This document shows positions 9,849 to 19,518 of a stretch of 64,000 bases of DNA, piece by piece. The DNA is from Bacillus pumilus (GTDB lineage Bacteria > Bacillota > Bacilli > Bacillales > Bacillaceae): positions 3,160,272-3,224,271 of the forward strand of contig NZ_CP047089.1 of NCBI RefSeq assembly GCF_009937765.1, given 5' to 3'. The notes beneath the pieces were generated by a model, which was given only the letters and a program-made list of their open reading frames with translations, was not told where the DNA came from and searched no databases. Each line of letters opens with the position of its first letter. Position 1 is the first letter of the stretch. A program made the position numbers and the translations under genes.

Positions 9849-11999
9849 TTACTTCACCTTCTGCTTCGGGGCATCCGGATATTCAATCCGAGAATGGAAA
9901 ATCCCCTTTAATGTTGTACAAATCGTTTGACTAATAATATTTAACTCTTTAAATGTCAGATCACATTCACTGAATTGCCCATCCTGCATTTTATCGGAAA
10001 TAATGCCTTTGACGAGCTTTTCGATCCGTTCTGGATTTGGATTATGCATCGATCGTACCGCTGCTTCCACGCTATCCGCTACAGAAATAATTGCCGCTTC
10101 TTTTGATTGCGGTTTTGGACCAGGATAACGGAATTCTTCTTCTGTCACCTGATCATCACGCTCTTTTGCCTTATAGTAAAAGAACTTTAACAGTGACTTC
10201 CCGTGATGCTGTTCGGCAATATCGACAAGCTCTTCAGGAAACTTCTTTTCTCTCAGCATATCAGCTCCATCTGTCGTATGAGCAATAATGATATTTTTAC
10301 TTAACTGAGGGGAAAGCTTGTCATGCGGATTATCAATGTTCATTTGGTTTTCGATAAAGTATTGGGGTCTTTTCGTTTTGCCAATGTCATGATAATAAGC
10401 GCCAACCCTTGCTAAAAGACCGTTTGCTCCGACTGCTTCACATGCCGCATCCGCTAAATTTGCCACCATGACACTATGATGATATGTACCTGGTGTCTCT
10501 GTTAAAATCTTTTTAAGCAGCGGATGATTTGGATTTGATAGTTCAATCAGCTTCATTGTTGAAAGAATGCCAAACATACTCTCAAACACAGGCATTAGCC
10601 CAATGACCAAAATAGATGATGCAAACCCTGACACAATTGCCATCATAAGGTTTACACCGATTTCAAGCCCTGATGGTGAGGAGTTTTGGATGAGCGTAAT
10701 GGATAGAACCACAAGGACATTCACCAAAGAGACCCAAAGCCCTGCCTGTAATATTTTTGAACGTGCATTATGCTTTCTCAAAAATAAAATGCCCGCCATC
10801 CCGCTCACAAGGTAATAAGCGCAGATCACATAGTTAAAGACGCCGGTTACACCTTGATTAAACATCATACTGCCGCAAAGAGCAAATACTAGACCAGAGA
10901 AAATCGCTAGCCGCTCATTGATAAGCAGCTTGATCAGCATTGTGCCAAGTGCCACTGGCACCACATATCCTATTGTCGTATATTTCGTTTCCTGGAAGAG
11001 ACTGAATACTTCCATGATGACTAAAATAATCGTGAAAATGAGCGAATAGAGTAGCAACGACTTATTCTTATGAACAAGCGATTTTTTCCTCGATTCAAGT
11101 GAATGAATAATCGCTGCTAAAAACAGTCCAATCAAGATCATAAGACCGCTTACAGGCTTAATCAAATTGGAGCTGTTTAAGAGCCCTGTCAGTTCTAATT
11201 TACGATACACTTCTCGGTCGATAAGCTCTCCTTCTTCGACTAAGATTTGCCCTTGCTTAATCTGAACCGGCTGAATATTATCAGCGGCTTCTTGTCTTTT
11301 CTTCTCTGTTGCCACTGGATCAAATACATAGTTTGGAATGATCGCAAATTCACCGATTTCTTTCGCTGCATTTAAGTATTTTGATGGAATTGAGTTGTTT
11401 TCAAGCTCTGTTTTCACTTGTTTTTTCTCTTCTTGCAATTTCGCTGCTGTGATTTCTTTACTCATCAGTGAATTCACCACTGTGATGATAGAATCCTTAG
11501 TAAAAGAGAGATTTTCGTCACTTGCTTGAAGCAGCGCTTTGATGGATTGGTCTGAAACAGCCTCCTGCATATCTGAGGTCAGTTTTTCTTTTACACGCTT
11601 GACCATTTCTTTATCCGATGGCGGATTCTCTTTTTCATCAGCTGCTTTTTTCTCTTCTTTTATAGCTTCGAAAAGGGAGGAGATGAGATCAACTCGATTG
11701 TCAGAATACGCTTTTTTGAGTGTATATTGATCCTCTACTTGATCTGTTGCTTCTTGTTTCTTTTCTTCTGTCGCTTCTTGATCATCGACGGTTGATGGAG
11801 AATAGATGGTCTGTTCGCTCACCGAAAATAAATCTAAGTCGAGCGATTCAGGCTTTACATGGAAGAAGAGCACCACGAACAGAATGGCTGCTAAACCAGC
11901 GTATAGCAAAACATTTAAATAGCGTGAGCGCTCCATTTTCTGAGGTTCTTTTTTAGACAGCAGTCTTTTACGCTTACTGTCTTTCTGATTCTTTCTCAA
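9849..11999 (-). CDS. pgpH: Cyclic-di-AMP phosphodiesterase PgpH (7TM-HD protein YqfF)
   Basis: Membrane phosphodiesterase that hydrolyses c-di-AMP to pApA. Order: a basic cytoplasmic N terminus, one membrane anchor, a large extracellular 7TMR-HDED domain, a cluster of about seven membrane segments, then a cytoplasmic HD domain with PGTYHHSVMVANLADAA and YYHDIGKTKRPQYF. The frame opens at 12041, but GGAGGT followed by 7 nt selects TTG 11999, giving 716 residues, close to B. subtilis YqfF. A hairpin lies between it and phoH. Confidence 0.95.
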   Translation of the reverse strand: MRKNQKDSKRKRLLSKKEPQKMERSRYLNVLLYAGLAAILFVVLFFHVKPESLDLDLFSVSEQTIYSPSTVDDQEATEEKKQEATDQVEDQYTLKKAYSDNRVDLISSLFEAIKEEKKAADEKENPPSDKEMVKRVKEKLTSDMQEAVSDQSIKALLQASDENLSFTKDSIITVVNSLMSKEITAAKLQEEKKQVKTELENNSIPSKYLNAAKEIGEFAIIPNYVFDPVATEKKRQEAADNIQPVQIKQGQILVEEGELIDREVYRKLELTGLLNSSNLIKPVSGLMILIGLFLAAIIHSLESRKKSLVHKNKSLLLYSLIFTIILVIMEVFSLFQETKYTTIGYVVPVALGTMLIKLLINERLAIFSGLVFALCGSMMFNQGVTGVFNYVICAYYLVSGMAGILFLRKHNARSKILQAGLWVSLVNVLVVLSITLIQNSSPSGLEIGVNLMMAIVSGFASSILVIGLMPVFESMFGILSTMKLIELSNPNHPLLKKILTETPGTYHHSVMVANLADAACEAVGANGLLARVGAYYHDIGKTKRPQYFIENQMNIDNPHDKLSPQLSKNIIIAHTTDGADMLREKKFPEELVDIAEQHHGKSLLKFFYYKAKERDDQVTEEEFRYPGPKPQSKEAAIISVADSVEAAVRSMHNPNPERIEKLVKGIISDKMQDGQFSECDLTFKELNIISQTICTTLKGIFHSRIEYPDAPKQKVK

Positions 12000-12041
12000 G
12001 GAAAGTACCTCCTTTTTTACTTTAAACCACGATCGAAACAA

Positions 12042-12070
12042 AATGACCCGATGAAGACGATCGGGTCATT
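12042..12070 (-). terminator. Perfect 11-bp hairpin between phoH and pgpH
   Basis: AATGACCCGAT (12042-12052) and ATCGGGTCATT (12060-12070) with a 7-nt loop. On the minus strand it is followed by TTGTTT, a poor T tract, so it is probably a partial terminator or mRNA-processing structure inside the operon. Confidence 0.6.
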
Positions 12071-12074
12071 AAGG

Positions 12075-13034
12075 TCATTTTTGCTTTTCGTATGCTCCGA
12101 TGATCTTTGCCACAAGCGGGTGTCTGACCACATCTGTTTGGTCTAGCTCAATAAATGAGATGCCCTTGATCTCTGCAAGCATGTCCTTTGCAGCAGCAAG
12201 GCCAGACTGCATGCCCTTCGGCAAGTCAATCTGTGTAATATCTCCTGTAATGACCATTTTAGAGCCAAACCCAAGTCTCGTCAAAAACATTTTCATTTGG
12301 GCAGGCGTTGTATTCTGCGCTTCATCTAAAATAACAAATGCGTCATCAAGGGTCCGCCCTCTCATGTAGGCAAGAGGCGCTATTTCAATCACCCCACGCT
12401 CGATTAAACGTTCCGTATGATCACTGCCAAGCACATCATGTAAGGCATCATATAGTGGTCTTAAATAAGGATCTACTTTTTCTTTTAGATCACCTGGTAA
12501 AAAGCCAAGGCTCTCTCCTGCTTCTACAGCTGGTCTTGTCAGGATAATTCGTTTCACATGTCCATTTTTCAGTGCATGTACGGCGTTGACGACTGCCAAA
12601 TACGTCTTCCCTGTTCCAGCTGGTCCAATTCCAAAGACAAGGTCATCTTTTTTCATTGCCGCAGCATATTCCCGCTGGCCAATGGTTTTTACCCTGATTG
12701 ACTTTCCTTTAGCATTTTTCGTAATTTCATCTTCATACATATTTTCAAAATAATTGAGCTTATCTTTTTGCGCCATTTTAATGGCATATACGACATCCCG
12801 TTCAGAAATCTCAATTCCTTTTCGGATGAGATGTAAGAGAGATGTCATCAGACGGCTCGCTGTTTCTCTTGATGCTTCCTGACCAGAAACATACACTTTT
12901 TCTCCGCGCGTAATAATGGAGACATTCAGCTCGTTTTCCATCAGTTTCAGATAAGCATCTTGATTACCAAATAAAGCAATCGCTTCGTTTGGGCTATCTA
13001 ATTTTTGTTGAATTTCAAGTAAATGTTCTGTCAT
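12075..13034 (-). CDS. phoH: PhoH-like ATPase
   Basis: Cytoplasmic P-loop ATPase of the PhoH family; its precise role is unclear, and genomic links to ybeY suggest RNA metabolism. 319 residues. Walker A is GPAGTGKTYLA (about 137-147); Walker B is DDAFVILDEAQN (about 232-243). The N-terminal 90 residues form the usual extra domain. It directly follows yqfD with a 3-bp gap. Confidence 0.96.
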   Translation of the reverse strand: MTEHLLEIQQKLDSPNEAIALFGNQDAYLKLMENELNVSIITRGEKVYVSGQEASRETASRLMTSLLHLIRKGIEISERDVVYAIKMAQKDKLNYFENMYEDEITKNAKGKSIRVKTIGQREYAAAMKKDDLVFGIGPAGTGKTYLAVVNAVHALKNGHVKRIILTRPAVEAGESLGFLPGDLKEKVDPYLRPLYDALHDVLGSDHTERLIERGVIEIAPLAYMRGRTLDDAFVILDEAQNTTPAQMKMFLTRLGFGSKMVITGDITQIDLPKGMQSGLAAAKDMLAEIKGISFIELDQTDVVRHPLVAKIIGAYEKQK

Positions 13035-13037
13035 TCT

Positions 13038-14228
13038 CTAGTCTCCCTGAACAATAGGTGTTGGTTGAACAATATCTTCTATTACTTGGTAAAGGATGAT
13101 TAACTTAACTTTACCATTCCCTGTTGTCTCGTGCAAAACTTTTTCACTTTTCACCTCTCCTGTTTGACCTAGCTTCTCTTCTAATTCTTTTTTACCCATT
13201 TTAATCCCTGCTTGAACTGCTTCTTTATTTGTGTATGTTCGGTTCATTGTTTCACTTTCGCGTGTCGTTTCTTTTTCATAGGAAAATGGGAGCTGGAAAT
13301 TTAAGAAATGGAGTGGGTGAACTTCTGTTTCTGTTTTTGGCTGCTTAAAATCATCCTTTTTAAAGGAAAAGCCCCAAAATGGCACTGAACCTCCAAATGC
13401 GGAGAGCTTGTGCTTTGTCTTCATTTTACCCGTAAAGACATCAAAAGATGTTTGAAGAGGGACAGAAACTTCAGAACGGTACCACGTTTCTCCATAAATT
13501 TTTGCTTTAGCACCGACCGTTTTTTGCTGGTCTTCGCTGCCGATGAGGCCAGAGACGAGCATTTGTCCTTTCTTCACATGTTCATCAACTGCGGCAAGCG
13601 GCTCTCCTTTTTCCACATACATTCTCGTGATGACCGCCTTCTTCTTGGCCACAATATGCTGTGGGCTTGTATATTTTTCTTTTTCCGGCTCATTTTTTTC
13701 CACAACTTTCATTTGAAATGTTGTACCGTTAAGTTCAACGCCAACCCATGTAATGCTTTGAATATTGGCGGTCAGTGATTTTTGGATTTTTTCAGGTGTT
13801 CCCATTAGAAACTGAAAACGGCCTTTTTGTACCCCAATCTCGTCTAAATGCTTTCTCATCTGATGTTCAGTTTCTGGATTGGCTCCTTTAATATCAATTT
13901 TCCACACCATGTTCGAAAGCGCCAATATCGTCGCTAGAAAAAACACAATCCCAAGGGTAAACCCAATATTCTTCCTTGACCATAGGAGAAGGAACGGAAA
14001 TCCCTTCTTTTGATGAAACGAACATGATACCTCATGATGTCTTTGTACTTTTCTGAAAGCATGTACATCTGATAAGCGAATAAATAAGCGCACGCTGTCT
14101 TGACGGCGGATCACTTGAAACATTGTGATCCCCTGTCTCGTGCACTCATTGATAAGCCGCTCAATGCCGTTTCCCTTGATCTCCACTTCCACTCTGCCAA
14201 TAAAATAGGCGAACCATTTATTCTTCAC
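13038..14228 (-). CDS. yqfD: Sporulation protein YqfD
   Basis: Stage IV sporulation protein family, needed for efficient sporulation in B. subtilis; molecular function unknown. 396 residues: a cytoplasmic N-terminal region, one membrane segment (about residues 91-112, FTLGIVFFLATILALSNMVW), then a large extracytoplasmic part. It forms a pair with yqfC. Confidence 0.92.
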   Translation of the reverse strand: MKNKWFAYFIGRVEVEIKGNGIERLINECTRQGITMFQVIRRQDSVRLFIRLSDVHAFRKVQRHHEVSCSFHQKKGFPFLLLWSRKNIGFTLGIVFFLATILALSNMVWKIDIKGANPETEHQMRKHLDEIGVQKGRFQFLMGTPEKIQKSLTANIQSITWVGVELNGTTFQMKVVEKNEPEKEKYTSPQHIVAKKKAVITRMYVEKGEPLAAVDEHVKKGQMLVSGLIGSEDQQKTVGAKAKIYGETWYRSEVSVPLQTSFDVFTGKMKTKHKLSAFGGSVPFWGFSFKKDDFKQPKTETEVHPLHFLNFQLPFSYEKETTRESETMNRTYTNKEAVQAGIKMGKKELEEKLGQTGEVKSEKVLHETTGNGKVKLIILYQVIEDIVQPTPIVQGD

Positions 14229-14246
14229 ACTTCTCCCCTCCGTCAG

Positions 14247-14528
14247 TTAAGAATCAATATAACGGACCTCATCGATTTTCCCTTCTAATAAGATCTCTTC
14301 TGGCAAAATCGTTTTAATCACAAAATCTTTCCCTGAAATAATGCATTGTCCTTGCTTGAGCATTAGCCTTACTTCTTGATCACTGAAAAGCAAAAGCCCT
14401 TTATGGTTCTCTATGTAAATGTGGAGTCTGCCAACCATCGTAATACGGGGAAGATCCATCATGACGTCTGGAGGGATTTCAAGTGTTCTTGTCAGCCATG
14501 CTTTAAGTCGATTTTTTCTTTTGCCCAT
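14247..14528 (-). CDS. yqfC: Sporulation protein YqfC (YabP family)
   Basis: 93-residue YabP/YqfC family protein linked to sporulation. The Lys/Arg-rich start leads into LEIPPDVMMDLPRITMVG. In B. subtilis yqfC-yqfD is a SigE operon. Upstream here is CATACACA (on the minus strand near 14555), one base off the SigE -10, but no convincing -35, so that control is inference. Confidence 0.9.
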   Translation of the reverse strand: MGKRKNRLKAWLTRTLEIPPDVMMDLPRITMVGRLHIYIENHKGLLLFSDQEVRLMLKQGQCIISGKDFVIKTILPEEILLEGKIDEVRYIDS

Positions 14529-14702
14529 TCAATAAGAACCCCTTCCCACCTCATGTGTATGAGATCAAACTGAAAGATGGTGAGACCGCTGAGAAAGCCT
14601 CTATATCATCTTATTCCTTAGTGGTTCAGATCATGCTAATGAATCCCGCAAAACAGCCATTTCATCATTATTCACTGCGAGAGGTCTCTATCAGGACAAA
14701 CA

Positions 14703-14732
14703 TAAAAAGCCCCTTTATATAAAGGGACTTTC
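14703..14732 (-). terminator. Terminator after yqfB
   Basis: CCCTTT-ATAT-AAAGGG core extended by AAG/CTT, immediately downstream of the yqfB stop, with T-rich sequence following on the minus strand. It ends the nfeD-floA-yqfB unit. The next 170 bp up to yqfC contain no gene that I can see. Confidence 0.6.
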
Positions 14733-14736
14733 TTGT

Positions 14737-15222
14737 TCATCTTTTATATGGCCGGTTCATCGTTCTGTGCGGCTTTTTCGCGCGCGGCTCTCCAAATACT
14801 TCTCCAAGAAGCATGCCTTGAACAACAGTATTTTGATTAAGCTTGTCAATGACGTGCGGCTTCATTTCCGCAGCAGAAGCTTTCGGCTTGGTCAGCTGCC
14901 TTTCAAGAGATTTGAACTCTTTATTCAGCTCGCTTTTTCTTTCTTCCATTTCAGCTAGTGTAGCGGTATAACGATCCTGTAAGGACTGTGAACCTTGTTT
15001 CTTCATCCCGCCATGATCATGCACATCGCCAAAATCGTCCAACCGGTCTGTTGAGACCGGGTTTTCTGCTTTCTTTTGAGGCATAGGCTTATTCTGAGGA
15101 GCCGGCTTATGTTGCCGGTTGTCTTGTTCCTTCTCCTCTTGTTTGCCGATTTTCCCAAATACAGCAGAGATAATACCGATGATAATCGCAATTAGTAACG
15201 GATTTTCAAATAAAATGTCCAT
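14737..15222 (-). CDS. yqfB: YqfB, flotillin-associated membrane-anchored protein
   Basis: 161 residues. One N-terminal membrane segment (about 7-24, NPLLIAIIIGIISAVFG) is followed by a hydrophilic, Lys/Gln/Pro-rich region and a predicted coiled stretch (LAEMEERKSELNKEFKSLER). It always follows floA in Bacillus; function not established. The C terminus is strongly basic (PHRTMNRPYKR). Confidence 0.8.
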   Translation of the reverse strand: MDILFENPLLIAIIIGIISAVFGKIGKQEEKEQDNRQHKPAPQNKPMPQKKAENPVSTDRLDDFGDVHDHGGMKKQGSQSLQDRYTATLAEMEERKSELNKEFKSLERQLTKPKASAAEMKPHVIDKLNQNTVVQGMLLGEVFGEPRAKKPHRTMNRPYKR

Positions 15223-15253
15223 TGGGCTCCCTCCTTAAAGCGTGAGAGGATGC

Positions 15254-16246
15254 TTATTTGTTTTCATTATCAGATGGACCTTTTGTCATTTTACCAAATG
15301 AATCTCTCATATCCGTATCAGCATCGATATTCTTAATATTCATGTAGTCCATGACTCCAATATTCCCTTCACGTAACGCTTCAGCCATGGCAAGTGGTAC
15401 TTCCGCCTCGGCTTCTACGACTTTCGCGCGCATTTCTTCAACTTTCGCACGCATTTCTTGCTCCTGGGCAACAGCCATTGCGCGGCGTTCTTCAGCTTTT
15501 GCCTGTGCAATGTTTTTATCTGCTTCTGCTTGGTCTGTTTGCAGAATTGCCCCGATGTTCTTACCGATATCCACATCTGCGATATCAATCGAGAGAATTT
15601 CAAATGCAGTACCTGAATCTAATCCTTTACCAAGAACCGTTTGAGAAATCATATCTGGGTTTTCTAGAACCCTTTTATGATTATTTGACGAACCGATTGT
15701 AGAGACAATCCCTTCACCTACACGAGCAATAATTGTTTCTTCCCCAGCACCACCGACAAGTCGTTCGATGTTTGCACGAACTGTGATACGTGCTTTTGCT
15801 TTTACTTCAATCCCGTCCATTGCCACACCAGAGATAAATGGTGTTTCTATGACTTTAGGGTTTACACTCATTTGTACAGCTTCAAGTACGTCACGGCCTG
15901 CTAGGTCGATTGCTGCACAGCGTGCAAAGTTCAATTCAATATTCGCACGTTGAGCCGCGATTAATGCATTTACAACTCGGTCAACGTTACCACCTGCAAG
16001 GTAATGACTTTCTAGTTGGTTAATCGTCACATCAAGACCTGCTTTATGTGCTTTGATGAGCGGATTGACCACTCGGTTTGGAATGACTCGGCGAAGTCTC
16101 ATTCCTACAAGTGTAAAAATGCTCACTCTTACGCCAGCCGCTAGGGCAGAAATCCACAGCATCACCGGTACAAAGGTGAAGAAGATCGATAGAACGATCA
16201 GACCTGCTGCGATAATCACAAATAATAATAAAGTAGACGGATCCAT
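15254..16246 (-). CDS. floA: Flotillin-like protein FloA
   Basis: Scaffold of functional membrane microdomains. 330 residues: an N-terminal membrane hairpin (about 5-45), an SPFH/PHB-like domain, then an Ala/Glu-rich coiled region with repeated AKAEERR and EMRAKVEE units that drives oligomerisation. Located between nfeD and yqfB as in B. subtilis yqeZ-yqfA-yqfB. Confidence 0.97.
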   Translation of the reverse strand: MDPSTLLLFVIIAAGLIVLSIFFTFVPVMLWISALAAGVRVSIFTLVGMRLRRVIPNRVVNPLIKAHKAGLDVTINQLESHYLAGGNVDRVVNALIAAQRANIELNFARCAAIDLAGRDVLEAVQMSVNPKVIETPFISGVAMDGIEVKAKARITVRANIERLVGGAGEETIIARVGEGIVSTIGSSNNHKRVLENPDMISQTVLGKGLDSGTAFEILSIDIADVDIGKNIGAILQTDQAEADKNIAQAKAEERRAMAVAQEQEMRAKVEEMRAKVVEAEAEVPLAMAEALREGNIGVMDYMNIKNIDADTDMRDSFGKMTKGPSDNENK

Positions 16247-16273
16247 TTTATTCCTCCTATAAATTCAGTATAT

Positions 16274-17587
16274 CTATACTTTCCTCACGACAATGCGTGA
16301 GCCTTCCGCTTTGACGATTTTAACCTGTTCATCCTTGTCAATAAACGCACCTTCTGACACAACATCAATGCGTTCATCTCCGAGTACAGCCGTCCCAGAT
16401 GGGCGAAGCGCTGTCAATGTAACAGCGATCTGTCCAACAAGATCCTCTCTTGTTTCATTTGAGACATAACCGCTTTCTTTATTGGTTGAATCGGTTAAAA
16501 TGAATTTTTTAAAAAATTTCATACGTTTCCCCAACACCTTTGTCAATAAGATAACTGCTATGATTGAAACAGCAGTGGCAATCAAGATGGAAATCGCCAT
16601 TTCTGTAAAGCTTCCAGCTGCTAAAAATAAGCTGACAACCACACAGATCAGTCCAATGACACCTACGATTCCCCCCGGCAAAAACAATTCCAGGATTAAG
16701 AGCAATAACCCTGCTAAAAACAGGAACAACGTCTCATATCCTGCAAAGCCTGCCACGAGATGACCATAAAAGAATAGAAGAAGCGCTGTCACTCCCATGG
16801 TGCCTGGAACACCGAATCCGGGTGAATAGAGTTCAACGATTAACCCTAAGCTTGCAATGGATAAAAGGATTGGAATGACGATTGGATGCGTAAGAAAGCG
16901 CGCAACCTTTTCAGCAAAGCTTACTTCATCATATTGAACTGAAGCATTTGCTAACTTCAGTTTTTGAAGCAAGTCATCTAAATTTTTCGCTTCACCTTCT
17001 GCGTAACCGAATTGAAGCGCTCGATCCGTATTAAAGGTGAGCAGTTCTCCTTTTGGTGCACCGGCATCTTTCGCATCTATGTCTGAATCAGCCATCGCAA
17101 GCGCATATTTCGGATCACGTCCCTGCTTTTCGGCAGCATCGCTCATTTCAGCAAGCCATAGAGACTCAGATTTTTGATCGGCAGCATTGCCTTCACCGTC
17201 AATGATCGCAGCAGCCCCCATCTTTCCATTTGGGGTCATATAAATTTGATCGGCATTTAGTGCAAGGAATGCCCCGGCTGAAAGCGCTCTATGATTCACA
17301 AACGCTGTCACAGGAATATCAGACGCACGAATAGTATCTGCAATCTCAAGCGCGGCATCGACTGCACCACCGGGCGTATTGATGTCTAGAATGATATGTT
17401 TCGCTCGTTCGGACTTGGCATGCTCAAATGATCGTTCAATAAATTTAGAAAGTCCTTTTTCTACTGTATCTTCAATTGGGATAACATGAACTTTCTGATC
17501 TACTGATTTCGCGGTCAATTGAACCCCTAATAATAAGCATATTATAAAACAACTGAAGAGAGCAATAGAAATTTTTATTTTTTTCAT
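16274..17587 (-). CDS. yqeZ: NfeD-type membrane protein with ClpP-like serine protease domain (YqeZ)
   Basis: Long-form NfeD protein, flotillin partner. 437 residues: signal/anchor segment (about 7-27), a ClpP-class protease domain with DINTPGGAVDAALEIADTI and NHRALSAGAFLALNADQIY (Ser of SAGA, Lys of GKMGAAA), four or five membrane segments (about 232-345), and a C-terminal OB-fold domain (GTAVLGDERIDVVSEG). It is 28 bp upstream of floA. Confidence 0.95.
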   Translation of the reverse strand: MKKIKISIALFSCFIICLLLGVQLTAKSVDQKVHVIPIEDTVEKGLSKFIERSFEHAKSERAKHIILDINTPGGAVDAALEIADTIRASDIPVTAFVNHRALSAGAFLALNADQIYMTPNGKMGAAAIIDGEGNAADQKSESLWLAEMSDAAEKQGRDPKYALAMADSDIDAKDAGAPKGELLTFNTDRALQFGYAEGEAKNLDDLLQKLKLANASVQYDEVSFAEKVARFLTHPIVIPILLSIASLGLIVELYSPGFGVPGTMGVTALLLFFYGHLVAGFAGYETLFLFLAGLLLLILELFLPGGIVGVIGLICVVVSLFLAAGSFTEMAISILIATAVSIIAVILLTKVLGKRMKFFKKFILTDSTNKESGYVSNETREDLVGQIAVTLTALRPSGTAVLGDERIDVVSEGAFIDKDEQVKIVKAEGSRIVVRKV

Positions 17588-17692
17588 CTATTTGGTGATC
17601 CCTCCTCTCTATCTTCCATTTTACCGTTCCTTTACATACGTTACAAATGTATCATAGGTTTCATTTTTATATGACAGAATGATGAGGGTATA

Positions 17693-18178
<486 letters not shown>

Positions 18179-18192
18179 AAAATCCACCCTCT

Positions 18193-18366
18193 TTAGAATT
18201 TACGTTTTCTAGCAGCTTCAGACTTTTTCTTGCGCTTTACGCTAGGCTTTTCATAAAATTCACGCTTTCTTGCTTCTTGCAATGTTCCAGTTTTGGATAC
18301 ACTGCGTTTAAAGCGACGAAGAGCATCTTCAAGCGATTCGTTTTTTCTAACGACCGTTTTTGACAT
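18193..18366 (-). CDS. rpsU: 30S ribosomal protein S21
   Basis: 57-residue basic protein of the small subunit: [19 protein letters not shown] at the start and [13 protein letters not shown] at the end. GGAGGGAGGG stands just upstream of ATG 18366. A longer minus-strand frame spans the same DNA but is only a shadow. Confidence 0.98.
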
Positions 18367-18440
18367 TCTCTTTCCCTCCCTCCGAATACACCAATCGACT
18401 GCATTAAAAAAAGATATACATGCAAAACATGTACCTAGAC

Positions 18441-18469
18441 ATTATAATATAAGCCTAGTGTGAGGTCAA
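18441..18469 (-). promoter_or_regulatory. SigA promoter of rpsU-yqeY
   Basis: TTGACC (revcomp 18464-18469), 17-bp spacer, perfect TATAAT (revcomp 18441-18446). A short hairpin (TACATG/CATGTA) follows in the leader at about 18419-18434. Confidence 0.85.
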
Positions 18470-18548
18470 CTAAGTGATTTGGAAATATATTTTCGTCATG
18501 AGCAGGTAGACAAGTCCATATATTCATTGGTAAGAGGAGGACTTTTCT

Positions 18549-19478
18549 ATGATGGCGATCATTTATTTTTGTGCACTTATTTTCATTTTTTTATGGTCAA
18601 TGGGTTTGCTGAGAAAAGGATTAATGGCGCTTGCGTCGTCTCGTATTGAGAAATCACTTCTTCTCTTTACAGATCACCCAGTAAAGGCATTCTTAGTCAG
18701 TATTATATTTACAGGAATTCTTCAAAGCAGTTCAGCGTTTATGGTCATCGTGATCGGCTTTGTCAGTACAGGCATTCTCTCTTTTAAAAAGTCCATTCCA
18801 ATGATTCTTGGTACGAATATTGGCTCTACGTTTACAACAGAATTTATTGCCATTAAAATGGATGTTTTCATGTGGGTCTTGATCCTAGCTGGTCTGATAT
18901 GCATGATGTTAGGCAGGAAATCCTTTAGGCATGCAGGAAAAAGTATATTTGGGCTCGGGATGATCTTTTTCTGCATTCAAGGCTTTTCTAAAATTGCAGG
19001 TATGATGACAAGTCAGCCTGAGACATTGCGCTTTCTTGAAATGATGCAGCATTCTGACTGGACGGCACTGCTTTCTGGCACTATTTTTACTGCGATTGTT
19101 CATTCGAGCTCCGTTTGTATCGGTATTTTAATGGGGTTTATGAATGAAGGAACAGTTGGGCTTCAGGAAGGCATCAGCTTTGTATTAGGGTCCAATATCG
19201 GGACATGTATTACAGCCGTAATGGCTGCCATATCTGGCGGCTATGCAGCACGACAAACAGCTTATGCACACGTTTTGTTTAATGTGCTCGGAGTGCTTTT
19301 ATGTCTCCCGTTTCTCGCCATGATAACTGAATTCGTCGCCCTGCTTGCAAATGCGCCAGCCCAGCAAATTGCGCATTTTAGCCTGCTGTTTAATGTGGCA
19401 AGCTCTTTGCTTTTCTTCCCATTCATCCGTCCATTTCACACATTGATTTTATGTCTTTTACCGAATCAATCAAAATAA
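18549..19478 (+). CDS. yqeW: Na/Pi-cotransporter family protein YqeW
   Basis: Polytopic membrane protein of the PhoU-less NptA/PNaS type, probably sodium-coupled phosphate uptake. 309 residues with about eight membrane segments. The duplicated family signature is seen twice, as TGILQSSSAFMV near residue 56 and as IVHSSSVCIGI near residue 183, with matching GTNIGSTFT and GSNIGTCIT. GAGGAGG lies before the start; ATG 18552 is an alternative. It is on the opposite strand to its neighbours. Confidence 0.93.
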   Translation: MMAIIYFCALIFIFLWSMGLLRKGLMALASSRIEKSLLLFTDHPVKAFLVSIIFTGILQSSSAFMVIVIGFVSTGILSFKKSIPMILGTNIGSTFTTEFIAIKMDVFMWVLILAGLICMMLGRKSFRHAGKSIFGLGMIFFCIQGFSKIAGMMTSQPETLRFLEMMQHSDWTALLSGTIFTAIVHSSSVCIGILMGFMNEGTVGLQEGISFVLGSNIGTCITAVMAAISGGYAARQTAYAHVLFNVLGVLLCLPFLAMITEFVALLANAPAQQIAHFSLLFNVASSLLFFPFIRPFHTLILCLLPNQSK

Positions 19479-19516
19479 AAACACCAGCTTGCCTTTTGGG
19501 CAGCCGGTGTTTTATT
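19477..19516. terminator. Bidirectional terminator between yqeW and mtaB
   Basis: AAAACACC at one end pairs with GGTGTTTT at the other, around an inner GCC/GGC stem. A-rich and T-rich flanks serve both convergent genes. Confidence 0.9.
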
Positions 19517-19518
19517 GA

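Noticed and set aside
18237..18425. 62-codon frame overlapping rpsU
   Set aside because: Different frame over the S21 gene, no homology to known proteins and no ribosome site.
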